From positions 124,001 to 188,000 of the forward strand of contig NZ_FQYX01000003.1 in NCBI RefSeq assembly GCF_900141935.1: 64,000 nucleotides of DNA, in the 5' to 3' direction. The notes under the pieces are model-generated. The model was not told the DNA's origin. It did no database searches and saw only the letters and a program-made list of their open reading frames with translations. Position numbers and translations under genes: made by a program. Below are positions 1-9,576 of the stretch, one piece after another (positions within the stretch are counted from its first letter, which is position 1; each line of letters starts with the position of its first letter). This DNA is from Arenibacter nanhaiticus. GTDB taxonomy: Bacteria; Bacteroidota; Bacteroidia; Flavobacteriales; Flavobacteriaceae.

Positions 1-416
1 TTGGTAACCGGGCGGTTGGCCAATATATCTTCCATATCTACAGAACTGGTAGCCCCAGTGACATTGGCTTTCTTTTGGGTTCCAAATCCAACCACTACTA
101 CCTCGTCCAACAAAGCGGCATCTTCTACAAGGGAAACATTGATGGTAGATTTTCCTTTAGTATCCACTTCCTGTGGTAAATAACCTAAGGAACTAAAAAC
201 TAAAACAGCATCGTTAATTACCTTGATTGTATAATTTCCATCAAAATCAGAGGCTGTACCGATGGACGTACCTTTTACAACAACGTTAACCCCTGGCACG
301 GGCATATCCGTACTTTGATCTGTAATAACTCCTGTGATTGTCCGCTCTTGTGCGTGGATAGCACCGATGGCCCCCAGCAAAAAGAACAGTAAACAATTGT
401 TAAATAGTTTTTTCAT
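1..416 (-). CDS. SusC/RagA TonB-linked outer membrane receptor, N-terminal part only
   Basis: Reading the minus strand from the ATG at 414-416 gives a signal peptide (MKKLFNNCLLFFLLGAIGAIHAQ), a carboxypeptidase-like beta-sandwich with the usual GVNVVVKGTSIGTASDFDGNY signature, the TonB-box-like stretch DEVVVVGFGTQKK, and the start of the plug domain (NVTGATSSV). This order is diagnostic of SusC-type receptors, which import oligosaccharides across the outer membrane with a SusD lipoprotein and TonB energy. The reading frame is still open at base 1, so most of the barrel lies outside the window. The divergent hybrid sensor gene about 630 bases away is the likely regulator of this locus. The family call is sure; the substrate cannot be told. 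Confidence 0.93.
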   Translation of the reverse strand, partial: MKKLFNNCLLFFLLGAIGAIHAQERTITGVITDQSTDMPVPGVNVVVKGTSIGTASDFDGNYTIKVINDAVLVFSSLGYLPQEVDTKGKSTINVSLVEDAALLDEVVVVGFGTQKKANVTGATSSVDMEDILANRPVT

Positions 417-1046
417 AAAATTTAGTTTAAATAGTTAATCATTCTGTTGGTTAATAAGTTTTCTTTATCTAATTGTAGAGGGCTCTTTTTATCTAATTTT
501 CCTTGGAAAAATCATGAAAATCTCGAGGGGCTCCGTTATTTTATATGGGTAGTTCGGGTAATGGGATAATTGCATTTCGGTGCATTGAATTATAGGTAAC
601 CGTAAGGCTGTCTTTTTTTTCTTTTACTCTATCCAATTACTTATAAAAATCGTCGTTCTTGTCTGGACACTCCTATGGTGACCATTTTAATAAAAAATTA
701 CTAGATTTCATGTCTTCAATTAGGTTATTATAAATTTGGGGTCCATGAACATCACTTACAATAAAGGCTCACTAAATTGCCTATATCTTCCCTCTTGTAC
801 AAATTTGGGATTTAACTAAAGAATCATGTGGGTAATAAATCCTCAAATACCACCTTAATATTCCTCATTTCAAGCATGTTGAAGAATATGTACCCTTTTT
901 TTGCTGAATATTTAATTTTTGGCGAATAATTTTCATAAATGTTATTTTATTAGCTCTCAAAGGATAAAATCCATCATTAACAAATAATAATTCATATTTT
1001 AGGCAAACTATAATCACACCAGGTCTCATTAGAAAACCTTATAATA
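417..1046. other. Divergent intergenic region between susC and the hybrid sensor gene
   Basis: This AT-rich gap of about 630 bases must hold the promoters for the leftward susC gene and the rightward regulator gene. I found no coding frame, no strong hairpin and no clear TAnnTTTG box on either strand. A binding site for the AraC domain of the neighbouring regulator would be expected here, but I cannot point to one by eye. Confidence 0.5.
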
Positions 1047-4000
1047 TTGTTCAAATTCACTAAATTTTTTATTCTCGAAAACGGTCTTTTCAAGTGGATA
1101 TCCCATAATTGCTATACCGTCTTCCCCCTATTTTTAAAATTGATAATAATGCTAGTTGTGTTCTTGTCCATGCCTTTATTTGGGCAAGAAAAAGCAAACT
1201 TTATCGATTTAAATAAGACTTTTTTCGGTGGGTCTAAAATTTTGGAAGACCACTTGGGGTATATGTGGGTGACCAATGAGGATGGACTCTATAAATACGA
1301 TGGTTACGATTTCTCTTTTATTCCCTTTCAAAACATATTTGGAAAAACATTTCTTGGAGACCGGCAAAGTGTTATTGAAAAGGATGGGAATACTATTTGG
1401 ATATCAACTATTAATGGTGAGCTGACCAAAATTACAAATGGAAGCATATTTACTTCATACAAGAAAAAGATAGCTAAAAATGGAAAACAGGTCAGAATTA
1501 GCGCCATTTCCACAAACAAGGAGCATGTATGGTTTGGTTCAAATAAGGGTACTTTATATAGGCATGATAAAAAATCAGAGCAGATAGACAGTGTCTTAGG
1601 CCTTCCTTTAAATCAAAATAGAAAACAAAATATTGCAAGTATCGAGTTTACCGGTCCTTATGATATGTGGTTGGGTACCTCTCATGGCAAAATTTATCAC
1701 CATATTTTAAACACCAATATAGTAAAGGAATTAAAAACTCCATTTAGTGATTTTAGACAGAATATTAAAATCACAAAGGATAAAGAAGGAAAATTATGGA
1801 TAGCAACAGAATTAATGGGGTTAGTGGTATATAATCCTTCAACCGATACCTTTTCCCAGCCGTTCAACGCGAAAAACACTACGGAATCCTTAAGAACAAA
1901 GATGTTTATTTCTTTGTATTGTGACAAGTCCGGTACAATTTGGGCTGGCACGGATGGGGACGGGGTATACAAAATAAATCCTAACTACAACGAAATTTCC
2001 AACTATAAACATGAAGAATCAAACAGGTTTTCGATAGGAAGCAATACTATACCATTTATAACCGAGGACGTTAATGGGAACAAATGGTTTGTTTTGAAAA
2101 ATGGGGAGATCAATATACTTCCTGAACAAAATCCCAACATTAAATATTTTAATAGCACGGTTAATAATGCTCCGGCAAGGGTACTTTCATTATTAAAAAC
2201 TAAGGATGGCTCCTTATGGATTGGAATAGACGAGAAAGGACTGACTCGCATATTGCCAAACGGGAGAAAAGTACAATACAATAATTCGGAAAAAAACGAT
2301 TTTTACTTTGAAGGCAAATATGTTCAAAGTTTAGTAGAAGACAGCAATGGGAATCTTTGGATTGGCACCTATCAAAATGGCCTATGGGTGTACGACCTAG
2401 ATAAGAATACCTTTGCCAAGGTAATCACAACTAAAGAAACAAAGATTCCTACTTCAGATATACGTTGCTTATTTAAAGACCATAAAAATAGAATTTGGGC
2501 AACCATGGCTACGGCGATTCATGTTTTTTCTGAGGATCAAGAATTATTAGCTGTATTTGGTTACCATGAAAATGGTCTTAACGGAACCATATCACAGGCT
2601 GTTTCACAAGATGAAAATAAAAATATTTGGGTAGCCGTGAATAATAGTGGACTTTATAAGCTTAACGAAGATGTGGATGATTTTTCTAAATCGACCTTTA
2701 TTTCCTATGAATACGCCCCTAAAAAAAATGAAGCCTTTTATCAATATAATATAAGGACAATTTATCCGGACTACAGAGGTAATTTATGGCTTCTGAGTAA
2801 TTCTGGGAGTTTAATAAAGTTCGAATTGAAGAATAACTCTTTCCTTTCCTTTTCCTCAAGAGGAAATCTTCAAGGTCTTGTCCTGACGTCACTTTTGTTA
2901 GAAGATTCTAGAAATATTTGGCTTGGAAGCAAAAATGGGATTCATCATTATAATTTGGATAACAATAAAATAAGATCCTTTTATCAAACCGATGGATTTC
3001 AAGGTAATATATACACTAGGGCTGCTTTTAAAGACAACAATGGATTGCTGTTTTTTGGTGGGGACCAGGGGGTTTCTGGGTTCCAACCGAGTATTATGGA
3101 AAAAAAAGATACTTCGGCCAAATTATACCTACAAAACCTTGAAATATTAAACAAAAGGGCTTCTGAAATTATAGGCGATCAATTAAAAAATGGAATAGAA
3201 GACATAAAGTATTTGAAGTTAGAAAGGGATCAATCTTCTTTTTCCTTTAAATTTTCGGCAATTGATAACCTTTTAAATCCTAACTATCATTATGCTTATC
3301 GACTTAAAGGATTTGACAAGGATTGGATTTCTGCTAAAAAAGAACGACTTGCTACTTATACAAATATTCCCCAAGGTCATTATTCCTTTGAAGTTAAGGC
3401 AGGCACCGCCAAAGACACATGGGATATTGACCCCATAGCTATAGATATTTATATTAAACCAATATGGTACAAAAGTAATGTTGCTGTTCTAACATATTTT
3501 ATACTTATCAGTCTATTGGTCTACGGAATTTTTGTTTGGATACGATTAAAAAATAAACTAGAAAAGGAGGAATGGAAAAATAGTAAAGAAAAAGAGTTAT
3601 ATGATTTAAAAATGGATTTTTTCACTAAAATGTCCCATGAAATCCAAACGCCACTTACTTTAATATTAGGGCCAATAGACGATATGTTACAAAGGGAAGG
3701 TGCCAATGGTAACGCCCTATTAAGGCAGCGATTATTGATGTTAAAGAACAATGCTCAAAGGCTGTCGAGAATTGTAACGGATTTAATAACCATACGTAAT
3801 AAGGAATTAAACACCCTGAGAATTTATGCCTCACAAAATAATTTAACCGTACACCTTAAAAATATCGCTTTATCCTTTTCGGAACAGGCGCGTTTTAAAA
3901 ATATTAATTTTCACCTAGAGTTTCCAAAAGAGGATCTTGTTATTTGGTATGACTTGGATAAGATTGAACATGTGTGCTATAATTTAATCTCCAACGCATT

Positions 4001-5204
4001 TAAATTTAGTCCAATAGGAGGCGATATAACCTTAAGGATGGAGCAATCTACCAAAGACTACGTAGCTATTTCTATTAAGGATTCGGGACCAGGAATACCT
4101 AAGGAGGAATTAGATTTAATATTTGAGCTTTTTTATCAATCTAAATTAGGAAAGTATCAGAAAGGTTCTGGAATTGGCCTAGCCCTTACGAAAGAACTAA
4201 TTAATTTACATCATGGAAAAATTGAAGTGGATTCTTCTCCTGATACCGGAACCTGTTTTAAGGTTATTTTGCCTACAAAAGAAAGTACATTTACTGAAGA
4301 AGAAAAAATTAGAGTTACCCAAAAAAATATCCTAAACCATCAATTGACAAGACAATGGAACCCTAATGTAAAAGGGAGCCAAAGGCACAAGCTCAATGAT
4401 GAAAAAACACATACCATACTCATTGTTGAGGACAATATAGATATGCAAATGTTTTTAAAAAACATCTTGGAACAAGAATATCATCTGCTCATAGCGGAAA
4501 ATGGAGAACAAGGCATAATTATGGCCGAAAGAAAAAGTCCAGACCTCATTATCAGCGATATCATGATGCCAATAATAGATGGTATTAGTATGAGTAAGAG
4601 CCTGCAAAAGAAGAAATCTACAGCCCATATCCCTATCATATTAATGACAGCTGAAAATGCTGGTTATATAAAAATAAACGCCTTGGATGCTGGAGCGGTG
4701 GAGTTTATTAAAAAACCTTTTGACTATCAAGAGCTATTATTGAAGGTGAAAAATCTGATTACATCTAGGCAAAAAATATTATCCAAGTTAAAATTGGACC
4801 TCATTAAAGCTCCAGAAAAGCACAATACACTGTCCAAAGACGAAATATTTATGCAAAACTTAACTAAGAAAGTGTATTCGAATATTGAAAATCCTGATTT
4901 TAAACTAGAAAAATTATCGAAGTTGATGAATATGAGTTATTCCGCGATTTATCGGAACTGTCAGGACATAACTGGAAAAACTTTAATAGAATTTGTTAGA
5001 AGCCAGCGTTTAAAAAAGGCCGCTAATTTGATTTTACAAGATGGATACAACATATCGGAAGCCTCCTTTATGTCGGGATACAAAAGCTCCAAATATTTCA
5101 CAAAATGTTTCAAGGAGGAATATGGAATATCTCCGGCTTCCTTAAAAAGGGAAGCAAAATCTATAGGCCTAGAAATAACCTTGGAAAAATATAAAATAAA
5201 TTAA
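1047..5204 (+). CDS. Hybrid two-component system sensor/regulator (HTCS), one-protein PUL regulator
   Basis: Domains in order: a signal peptide, a long periplasmic beta-propeller of repeats with LWIGT/IWLGS-type motifs (about residues 50-740), a Y_Y_Y domain (about 745-805), one membrane helix (about 810-835), a histidine kinase core with the H-box MSHEIQTP (near 865), N-box NLISNAFKF (near 980) and DSGPGIP (near 1013), a receiver with VEDN, the phospho-acceptor Asp in ISDIMMP (near 1171) and KKPFD, and a C-terminal AraC-type DNA-binding domain (about 1265-1365). Such proteins sense oligosaccharides in the periplasm and activate a nearby susCD locus. The longest frame opens at TTG 1047. An ATG at 1149 (residue 35) would leave a short signal peptide ending MPLFGQ, so the start is uncertain. 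It is divergent from the susC at the left edge, its probable target. Confidence 0.95.
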   Translation: MFKFTKFFILENGLFKWISHNCYTVFPLFLKLIIMLVVFLSMPLFGQEKANFIDLNKTFFGGSKILEDHLGYMWVTNEDGLYKYDGYDFSFIPFQNIFGKTFLGDRQSVIEKDGNTIWISTINGELTKITNGSIFTSYKKKIAKNGKQVRISAISTNKEHVWFGSNKGTLYRHDKKSEQIDSVLGLPLNQNRKQNIASIEFTGPYDMWLGTSHGKIYHHILNTNIVKELKTPFSDFRQNIKITKDKEGKLWIATELMGLVVYNPSTDTFSQPFNAKNTTESLRTKMFISLYCDKSGTIWAGTDGDGVYKINPNYNEISNYKHEESNRFSIGSNTIPFITEDVNGNKWFVLKNGEINILPEQNPNIKYFNSTVNNAPARVLSLLKTKDGSLWIGIDEKGLTRILPNGRKVQYNNSEKNDFYFEGKYVQSLVEDSNGNLWIGTYQNGLWVYDLDKNTFAKVITTKETKIPTSDIRCLFKDHKNRIWATMATAIHVFSEDQELLAVFGYHENGLNGTISQAVSQDENKNIWVAVNNSGLYKLNEDVDDFSKSTFISYEYAPKKNEAFYQYNIRTIYPDYRGNLWLLSNSGSLIKFELKNNSFLSFSSRGNLQGLVLTSLLLEDSRNIWLGSKNGIHHYNLDNNKIRSFYQTDGFQGNIYTRAAFKDNNGLLFFGGDQGVSGFQPSIMEKKDTSAKLYLQNLEILNKRASEIIGDQLKNGIEDIKYLKLERDQSSFSFKFSAIDNLLNPNYHYAYRLKGFDKDWISAKKERLATYTNIPQGHYSFEVKAGTAKDTWDIDPIAIDIYIKPIWYKSNVAVLTYFILISLLVYGIFVWIRLKNKLEKEEWKNSKEKELYDLKMDFFTKMSHEIQTPLTLILGPIDDMLQREGANGNALLRQRLLMLKNNAQRLSRIVTDLITIRNKELNTLRIYASQNNLTVHLKNIALSFSEQARFKNINFHLEFPKEDLVIWYDLDKIEHVCYNLISNAFKFSPIGGDITLRMEQSTKDYVAISIKDSGPGIPKEELDLIFELFYQSKLGKYQKGSGIGLALTKELINLHHGKIEVDSSPDTGTCFKVILPTKESTFTEEEKIRVTQKNILNHQLTRQWNPNVKGSQRHKLNDEKTHTILIVEDNIDMQMFLKNILEQEYHLLIAENGEQGIIMAERKSPDLIISDIMMPIIDGISMSKSLQKKKSTAHIPIILMTAENAGYIKINALDAGAVEFIKKPFDYQELLLKVKNLITSRQKILSKLKLDLIKAPEKHNTLSKDEIFMQNLTKKVYSNIENPDFKLEKLSKLMNMSYSAIYRNCQDITGKTLIEFVRSQRLKKAANLILQDGYNISEASFMSGYKSSKYFTKCFKEEYGISPASLKREAKSIGLEITLEKYKIN

Positions 5205-5785
5205 ATCAATTTTCGTCATAAAATTAAGCTGTTAAGTATTGTATTCACTTAATAAAGAAACTCCATTAATTTCTTGCCCTAAAAAGTTCAAATTTATTTG
5301 GTCGAATTATACAATGAATAATGGTTGGTCAAAAATTAAACAACAAAACTGCATAATATTTAAGAAGTGATATTCGTTGTGTAAATGCTTACCCAATATT
5401 TTATTTTAAAGTTTTTATTGATGCTCAAAAGTGAGTTTTGCGAATACATAAACTATTTAGACTTTAGTCCTTGGAGATTAATTTGTGGTATTTTAACAGA
5501 TAGATAGGGGAGAGGAGGCGTCTTTGAAAGGATGCTGTTATTTAAGAAATATTTAAAGCACAGCTATTGAAACCTATAAAAGAATTAAGGGCCATTGGGA
5601 AAAAGATAGAGACCTTCTGGTAGTAATAGAAACTTTATTTACGATTATTGGTTTCACTTAAAGTTCTCCAATTTTTTAAATTTAAATAACAAGTAGAAGC
5701 CTGATTTTGGTGGTTACAGAAGTAATATGTTAAAGGTTTTTAATACCTTGTGTTCCTTGAAATACAAAGTTATAAATTAAATTGA
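5205..5785. other. Intergenic region before the sulfatase
   Basis: About 580 AT-rich bases. I see no coding frame, no terminator hairpin behind the regulator gene and no convincing promoter box or operator. It presumably holds the sulfatase promoter. Confidence 0.4.
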
Positions 5786-7249
5786 ATGAGGAAGATCGTA
5801 TTTGTTTTTTTACTGGGATTTCTAATACAAGGCATTGCCCAGTCCACCAATAGCAAACAAAAATATAATGTCTTGTTTATCGTTGCGGACGATCTCACTG
5901 CTACTGCAGTATCTTCATATGAAAATATAGCAGGTAGTACCCCCAATATTGATAAATTAGCTTCAGAGGGAACAAGGTATACTCACGCCTATTCTCAGTA
6001 CCCTGTTTGCGGTCCCTCACGGGCATCCTTAATGTTTGGTTATTATCCAAATGCAACCCAAACGTATGGGTATGTCAGCGGCCGTGAACAAGTAGGAGCT
6101 GATCGAAAGTCATGGTCTCAGTTATTTAAGGACAATGGGTATTTTACCGCCCGGGTAAGTAAAATTTACCATATGGGTGTGCCAATAGATATTGAAACCG
6201 GTTCCAATGGTCAAGATGATGCTGCCTCTTGGACCGAACATTTTAATAGTCAAGGGCCTGAATGGCAGGCAGAAGGGGAAGCCGAATTGGTGCAGAACAA
6301 TCCATTCGGGGATATACCAAGAAAAGGTGGCAATGTAATGACTATTGTGAAGGCAGATGGTGATGATTTACTACATTCTGATGGGAAGACTGCAGAAAAG
6401 ACTATAGAATTAATCAGGAAGCATAAAAATGAACCTTTCTTTTTAGCGGTTGGGATGGTAAGACCTCATGTACCATTTGTAGCCCCAAAATCATATTTTG
6501 AACCCTTTCCACATTCTCAAATAGTATTACCTCCCAAAGTTCAAAATGATTGGGATGATATACCAGCCCGTGGTATAAATTATGTGACTAGCGTTAATGG
6601 GGAAATGACAGAAGAGCAAGAGAAGAAGGCGGTAGCTGCCTATTATGCCTCCGTATCCTATATGGATGCCCAAGTAGGAAAGATTCTCAATTCATTAAAA
6701 GAAGAGGGCTTAGAAGATAATACCATCGTGATATTCACCTCAGACCATGGTTTTCATTTAGGAGAGCACCGGTTTTGGATGAAGGTAAGTTTACATGAAG
6801 AGTCAGTACGGGTGCCATTGATCATAAAAATGCCAGGAAAGGAAGCTGCAGTATGTCATTCTTTTACAGAACTATTGGATCTATATCCGACGGTATCGGA
6901 ATTAGCAGGTTTACAATATTCTAAAAATATTCAAGGAAAAAGTATCGCAAATACCTTAGAAAATCCCGATGTTGAGGTACGGGATATGGCTTTCTCTGTA
7001 AGCCAAGGAGGAAAATCTTTTTTGATTAGAACCAAAAAGTGGGCTTATATTCAATACGATGAGGACGCTGGGTCTGGGATGGAATTATTTGATATGGAGT
7101 ACGACCCCAAACAGTATAATAATTTGGCCTATAATCCACAATATGATGAGGTTATGAAGGAGATGCAAAGTCGGTTATGGGCAAAATTAAAAGAGGTGAG
7201 AAATAATGATCTGAATATCCAATATGGAGTAAACGACACTACTCCGTAA
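5786..7249 (+). CDS. Secreted sulfatase, iduronate-2-sulfatase/choline-sulfatase-like
   Basis: The protein begins with a signal peptide (…LIQGIAQ) followed by the metal-binding NVLFIVADDL. The active-site signature is CGPSR at residues 75-79, where Cys75 would be converted to formylglycine by an anaerobic or oxygen-dependent maturase. Further family motifs are RPHVPF and the later metal site TSDHGFHLGEH. At 487 residues it has normal S1-family length. It hydrolyses sulfate esters, probably on an algal or animal polysaccharide. It stands alone between the HTCS gene and a strong terminator, so it could belong to the left-edge locus rather than to the fucose locus. Exact regiospecificity cannot be read from the sequence. 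Confidence 0.92.
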   Translation: MRKIVFVFLLGFLIQGIAQSTNSKQKYNVLFIVADDLTATAVSSYENIAGSTPNIDKLASEGTRYTHAYSQYPVCGPSRASLMFGYYPNATQTYGYVSGREQVGADRKSWSQLFKDNGYFTARVSKIYHMGVPIDIETGSNGQDDAASWTEHFNSQGPEWQAEGEAELVQNNPFGDIPRKGGNVMTIVKADGDDLLHSDGKTAEKTIELIRKHKNEPFFLAVGMVRPHVPFVAPKSYFEPFPHSQIVLPPKVQNDWDDIPARGINYVTSVNGEMTEEQEKKAVAAYYASVSYMDAQVGKILNSLKEEGLEDNTIVIFTSDHGFHLGEHRFWMKVSLHEESVRVPLIIKMPGKEAAVCHSFTELLDLYPTVSELAGLQYSKNIQGKSIANTLENPDVEVRDMAFSVSQGGKSFLIRTKKWAYIQYDEDAGSGMELFDMEYDPKQYNNLAYNPQYDEVMKEMQSRLWAKLKEVRNNDLNIQYGVNDTTP

Positions 7250-7271
7250 ACTGTGTAAGTTTAAAATAACA

Positions 7272-7306
7272 GGGTTGGACTTTTATCTAAAGTCTGACCC
7301 TTTTTT
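7272..7306 (+). terminator. Rho-independent terminator after the sulfatase
   Basis: GGGTTGGACTTT (7272-7283) pairs with AAAGTCTGACCC (7289-7300): a 12-bp stem with two G-U pairs and a five-base loop, followed by six T (7301-7306). It lies 23 bases after the sulfatase stop codon. Confidence 0.88.
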
Positions 7307-7527
7307 CATAGATCGTCAGGAACTGAATATAGAGCAAATACATTTTTAGTTTCCTTTTATAGGACAATAAAAATCACACCTCCGTATTTCTTACCAATGG
7401 TAGCCCTCGGTACTCTTTATGCGTTCGTGAGTTGATTTTTGGTGGTTATACGGGGTCTCGCTAAATATTCTGCATTTCCAACTTCGTATAAAGGAGGGGT
7501 ATGGGACCAGGTTCAAGAGTTTCTCTG

Positions 7528-8529
7528 TTATCTCATAGGTTTGTTTCGGTGCAATTGTTGTACATATTCTTTAATTAAATCATACCCTTCATCATGTAAG
7601 ATTGTGGTGCCTAATTTAGGCATATGCAAATCTCCCGTTATTTTCATTCTATGAATTATTTTGGGATATTTTAGGGCTATTCCGGTTTTCTCATATGGCA
7701 CCTCGTATCCTAAGTTTAATGTTTTGTAATTAGCAATTCCTAAAGGATTATGGCAATGGGCACAGTTAATATCTAAATATGCTCTTGCTCTTTTTGTAAG
7801 GTCTTTTTGTACATCATTATAATCAGGTAATTTTTCAATGCCGTCATGTAAATTATTGGATACGATTAATTTTTTATCTATAAAATGTTGCCATTGGTCG
7901 ATAGTATCACCCTGATTTATAAACCATTTTTTTAAGTTACCTACCTTCGGGCCAATTGGCTGTATTTTTCCATTGCTTTTATGGCAAGCAATACACTCGT
8001 TGGGCGAGGGAATATGGTAATTGATTTGACGATACTTATTATTGTTATCCATCCAGTTGATTTGGCTGTCGGCTCCTTCAAGGGTTAAAAATGCTTCGGT
8101 CTGGGGTTCATTCCATTGATATGTCGCAAAATTCCAACGCGAATCTTTTTTGATAAGTAGCCTTGTCTCTAAAATTTTAAGAGCATTAACTTCGTCGTCA
8201 ATGCGATAAAAAAAAGTTTTTGCCAAAATACTCCCTTCCGGAAAATCAAGTTTACCTGTCTTCAAAATAGTAATAGTGCTGTCCTTGGGGATTTTAAATA
8301 AACGCTGTTTTTCGGCATAATCAGAAAACAAAGGTGCTGAAAGCTCAAAAACTTCAACATTGGGAGAAGGAATCAAATTGGACATTTTTCCTTGGAAAAA
8401 ACCGTAGGAAGACAAGGTAGGGGAAAACTTTATCTCATTTTTAAAAGTACTAAATCTATTAAGGCTTAAAAGTAGAACGGTAATACTGATTATCGGGACT
8501 GCTAGTAGTAATATTTTGGAAATCTTCAT
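7528..8529 (-). CDS. SO2930-family diheme c-type cytochrome
   Basis: A 333-residue exported protein with an N-terminal membrane/signal segment (ISKILLLAVPIISITVLLL) and two haem c sites: CIACH in the middle and CAHCH near the C-terminus. The conserved frame (LSAPLFSDYAEKQRLFKIP early, the first CxxCH followed by GKIQPIGPK, the second within a DINCAHCHNPLG context) matches the family called SO2930/HNE_0200, periplasmic diheme cytochromes of unknown partner. It would carry or accept electrons in the periplasm. The gene follows a TetR gene on the same strand with only about 40 bases between them. That gap holds a palindrome (8552-8567) also found before tetR, so TetR control is likely. Confidence 0.85.
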   Translation of the reverse strand: MKISKILLLAVPIISITVLLLSLNRFSTFKNEIKFSPTLSSYGFFQGKMSNLIPSPNVEVFELSAPLFSDYAEKQRLFKIPKDSTITILKTGKLDFPEGSILAKTFFYRIDDEVNALKILETRLLIKKDSRWNFATYQWNEPQTEAFLTLEGADSQINWMDNNNKYRQINYHIPSPNECIACHKSNGKIQPIGPKVGNLKKWFINQGDTIDQWQHFIDKKLIVSNNLHDGIEKLPDYNDVQKDLTKRARAYLDINCAHCHNPLGIANYKTLNLGYEVPYEKTGIALKYPKIIHRMKITGDLHMPKLGTTILHDEGYDLIKEYVQQLHRNKPMR

Positions 8530-8551
8530 GGTATGGTATTAAATAAATAAT

Positions 8552-8567
8552 CATACTAAATAGTATG
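8552..8567. promoter_or_regulatory. Putative TetR operator before the cytochrome gene
   Basis: CATACTAAATAGTATG is a perfect palindrome with 7-base arms (CATACTA/TAGTATG) around AA. It lies between the tetR stop codon and the cytochrome start codon. A near-identical copy lies directly before tetR (9164-9179). Confidence 0.75.
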
Positions 8568-8570
8568 TGG

Positions 8571-9161
8571 TTAATTTATAATCAAGCTTTTTAAATACTT
8601 GTCCAAGCCCTCTAAATAAGTGTTGTAACACTCATATCCTTTTAGCTTACCGAGATTTCGTATGCCTGCATAACCACTAATAACAAAACAAGAGACTTCT
8701 TTCGGAACAATATCGCTTCGTATAAGTTTGTATTGTTTCGCTTTTTCAATACTCTGTTCAATGGCGTTTTCCCATGATATGATGATTTGGGATAGATGCA
8801 TATAGAACCTTTTGTTTACCGGACTCATTTCCTCGATAAGGTTTATAGCAGGGCAACCATATTTAATATCAAATAATTCGGCGTTCAACAAAAGATTTTC
8901 AATGCCGCTATAAATTGAGGAAATAGGATCCTTAGTTGTGATTAAAGGAATTATTAAAACCTTCTCCATTCCTGGTTTTATGATATCAGATATTAGGGCT
9001 ATTCCTAAATCTTCTTTAGTCTTAAAATGATGGAAAAAAGCCCCCTTAGTATAGGAAGTGTGCTTGATGATGTCGTCTATGCTGGTTGCATTAAAACCCT
9101 TTTTATAGATTAATTCAAAAGCTGTATTTAAGATCTTATTTCTTGTGTTTAATTTTTGCAT
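8571..9161 (-). CDS. TetR/AcrR family transcriptional regulator
   Basis: At 196 residues it has standard TetR length. The N-terminal helix-turn-helix (about residues 8-54) shows RNKILNTAFELIYKKGFNATSIDDI followed by the recognition-helix region YTKGAFFHHFKTKEDL, which is textbook for the family. The C-terminal part would bind an unknown small molecule. The start codon at 9159-9161 lies 3 bases from a palindrome that overlaps the likely transcription start, so the protein probably represses itself and the downstream diheme cytochrome gene. The inducer is unknown. Confidence 0.93.
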   Translation of the reverse strand: MQKLNTRNKILNTAFELIYKKGFNATSIDDIIKHTSYTKGAFFHHFKTKEDLGIALISDIIKPGMEKVLIIPLITTKDPISSIYSGIENLLLNAELFDIKYGCPAINLIEEMSPVNKRFYMHLSQIIISWENAIEQSIEKAKQYKLIRSDIVPKEVSCFVISGYAGIRNLGKLKGYECYNTYLEGLDKYLKSLIIN

Positions 9162-9163
9162 AA

Positions 9164-9179
9164 CATACTAAATGGTATG
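9164..9179. promoter_or_regulatory. Putative TetR operator before tetR
   Basis: CATACTAAATGGTATG differs at one position from the copy at 8552-8567 and keeps the CATAC/GTATG arms. It sits between the -7 box (9183-9190) and the tetR start codon, where a bound repressor would block transcription. Confidence 0.77.
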
Positions 9180-9182
9180 CTG

Positions 9183-9190
9183 CAAAGGTA
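9183..9190 (-). promoter_or_regulatory. Bacteroidota -7 promoter box of tetR
   Basis: On the minus strand these bases read TACCTTTG, an exact fit to the TAnnTTTG consensus of the Bacteroidota housekeeping sigma factor. The box is 22 bases before the tetR start. A matching -33 element is not obvious. Confidence 0.65.
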
Positions 9191-9576
9191 TGGAAGATGT
9201 TTTAAGGACCCTCTTTTTTTTAATTTTTTTTCAGCCTAATAGTTATTCCTAAGAAGTTCATTAGGCGAGAAAAACACTGATTAAAAAAGAACTATAGCTA
9301 CTGAAGTATAAACCGGTTAGGATATTAATTATTTTATTATATTTGCTAAATCAATTTAGCTTATTAAAGAATTGGTTTCGAAGATTTAAGAGGGTAGTAG
9401 TCTTAAAAGTATACCTAGTTGAATTCGGACTGATGAAGTTGCTAAATGAGTATAAGTTTCTTGGTTTAGAGATTTAAAGAGCCTTGTCATTGAAGGGTGT
9501 ACAAAGGATGTCGTTGGGTAGGTGGGCTAATTGGAAACTATATAAGATTTAAAATGAACTTTAATATATCATAACA
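9191..9576. other. Promoter and long leader region of fucI
   Basis: Apart from the tetR upstream region, this gap holds the palindromic operator at 9345-9360 overlapping a TATATTTG -7 box (9338-9345). This implies a 5' leader of roughly 215 bases before fucI. I see no coding frame and no recognisable riboswitch in the leader. Confidence 0.5.
9338..9360 (+). promoter_or_regulatory. fucI promoter -7 box with overlapping LacI-type operator
   Basis: TATATTTG (9338-9345) fits TAnnTTTG exactly. Overlapping its last base is GCTAAATCAATTTAGC (9345-9360), a palindrome with perfect 7-base arms GCTAAAT/ATTTAGC. It is one of six related sites in the window. Its position over the promoter fits repression by the LacI protein encoded at 13110-14117. 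Confidence 0.78.

Noticed and set aside
7439-7654. Short plus-strand open frame opposite the cytochrome gene
   Set aside because: It overlaps the convincing minus-strand diheme cytochrome gene, starts with a weak codon and has no protein-like features.
9234-9266. GCCTAAT/ATTAGGC inverted repeat near the tetR promoter
   Set aside because: Seven-base arms with a 19-base loop and no T tract following; no gene ends here, so a terminator makes no sense.
9441-9456. GCTAAATGAGTATAAG, a half-match to the operator in the fucI leader
   Set aside because: Only the left half fits; the right half and central CG are missing, so I did not count it as a site.
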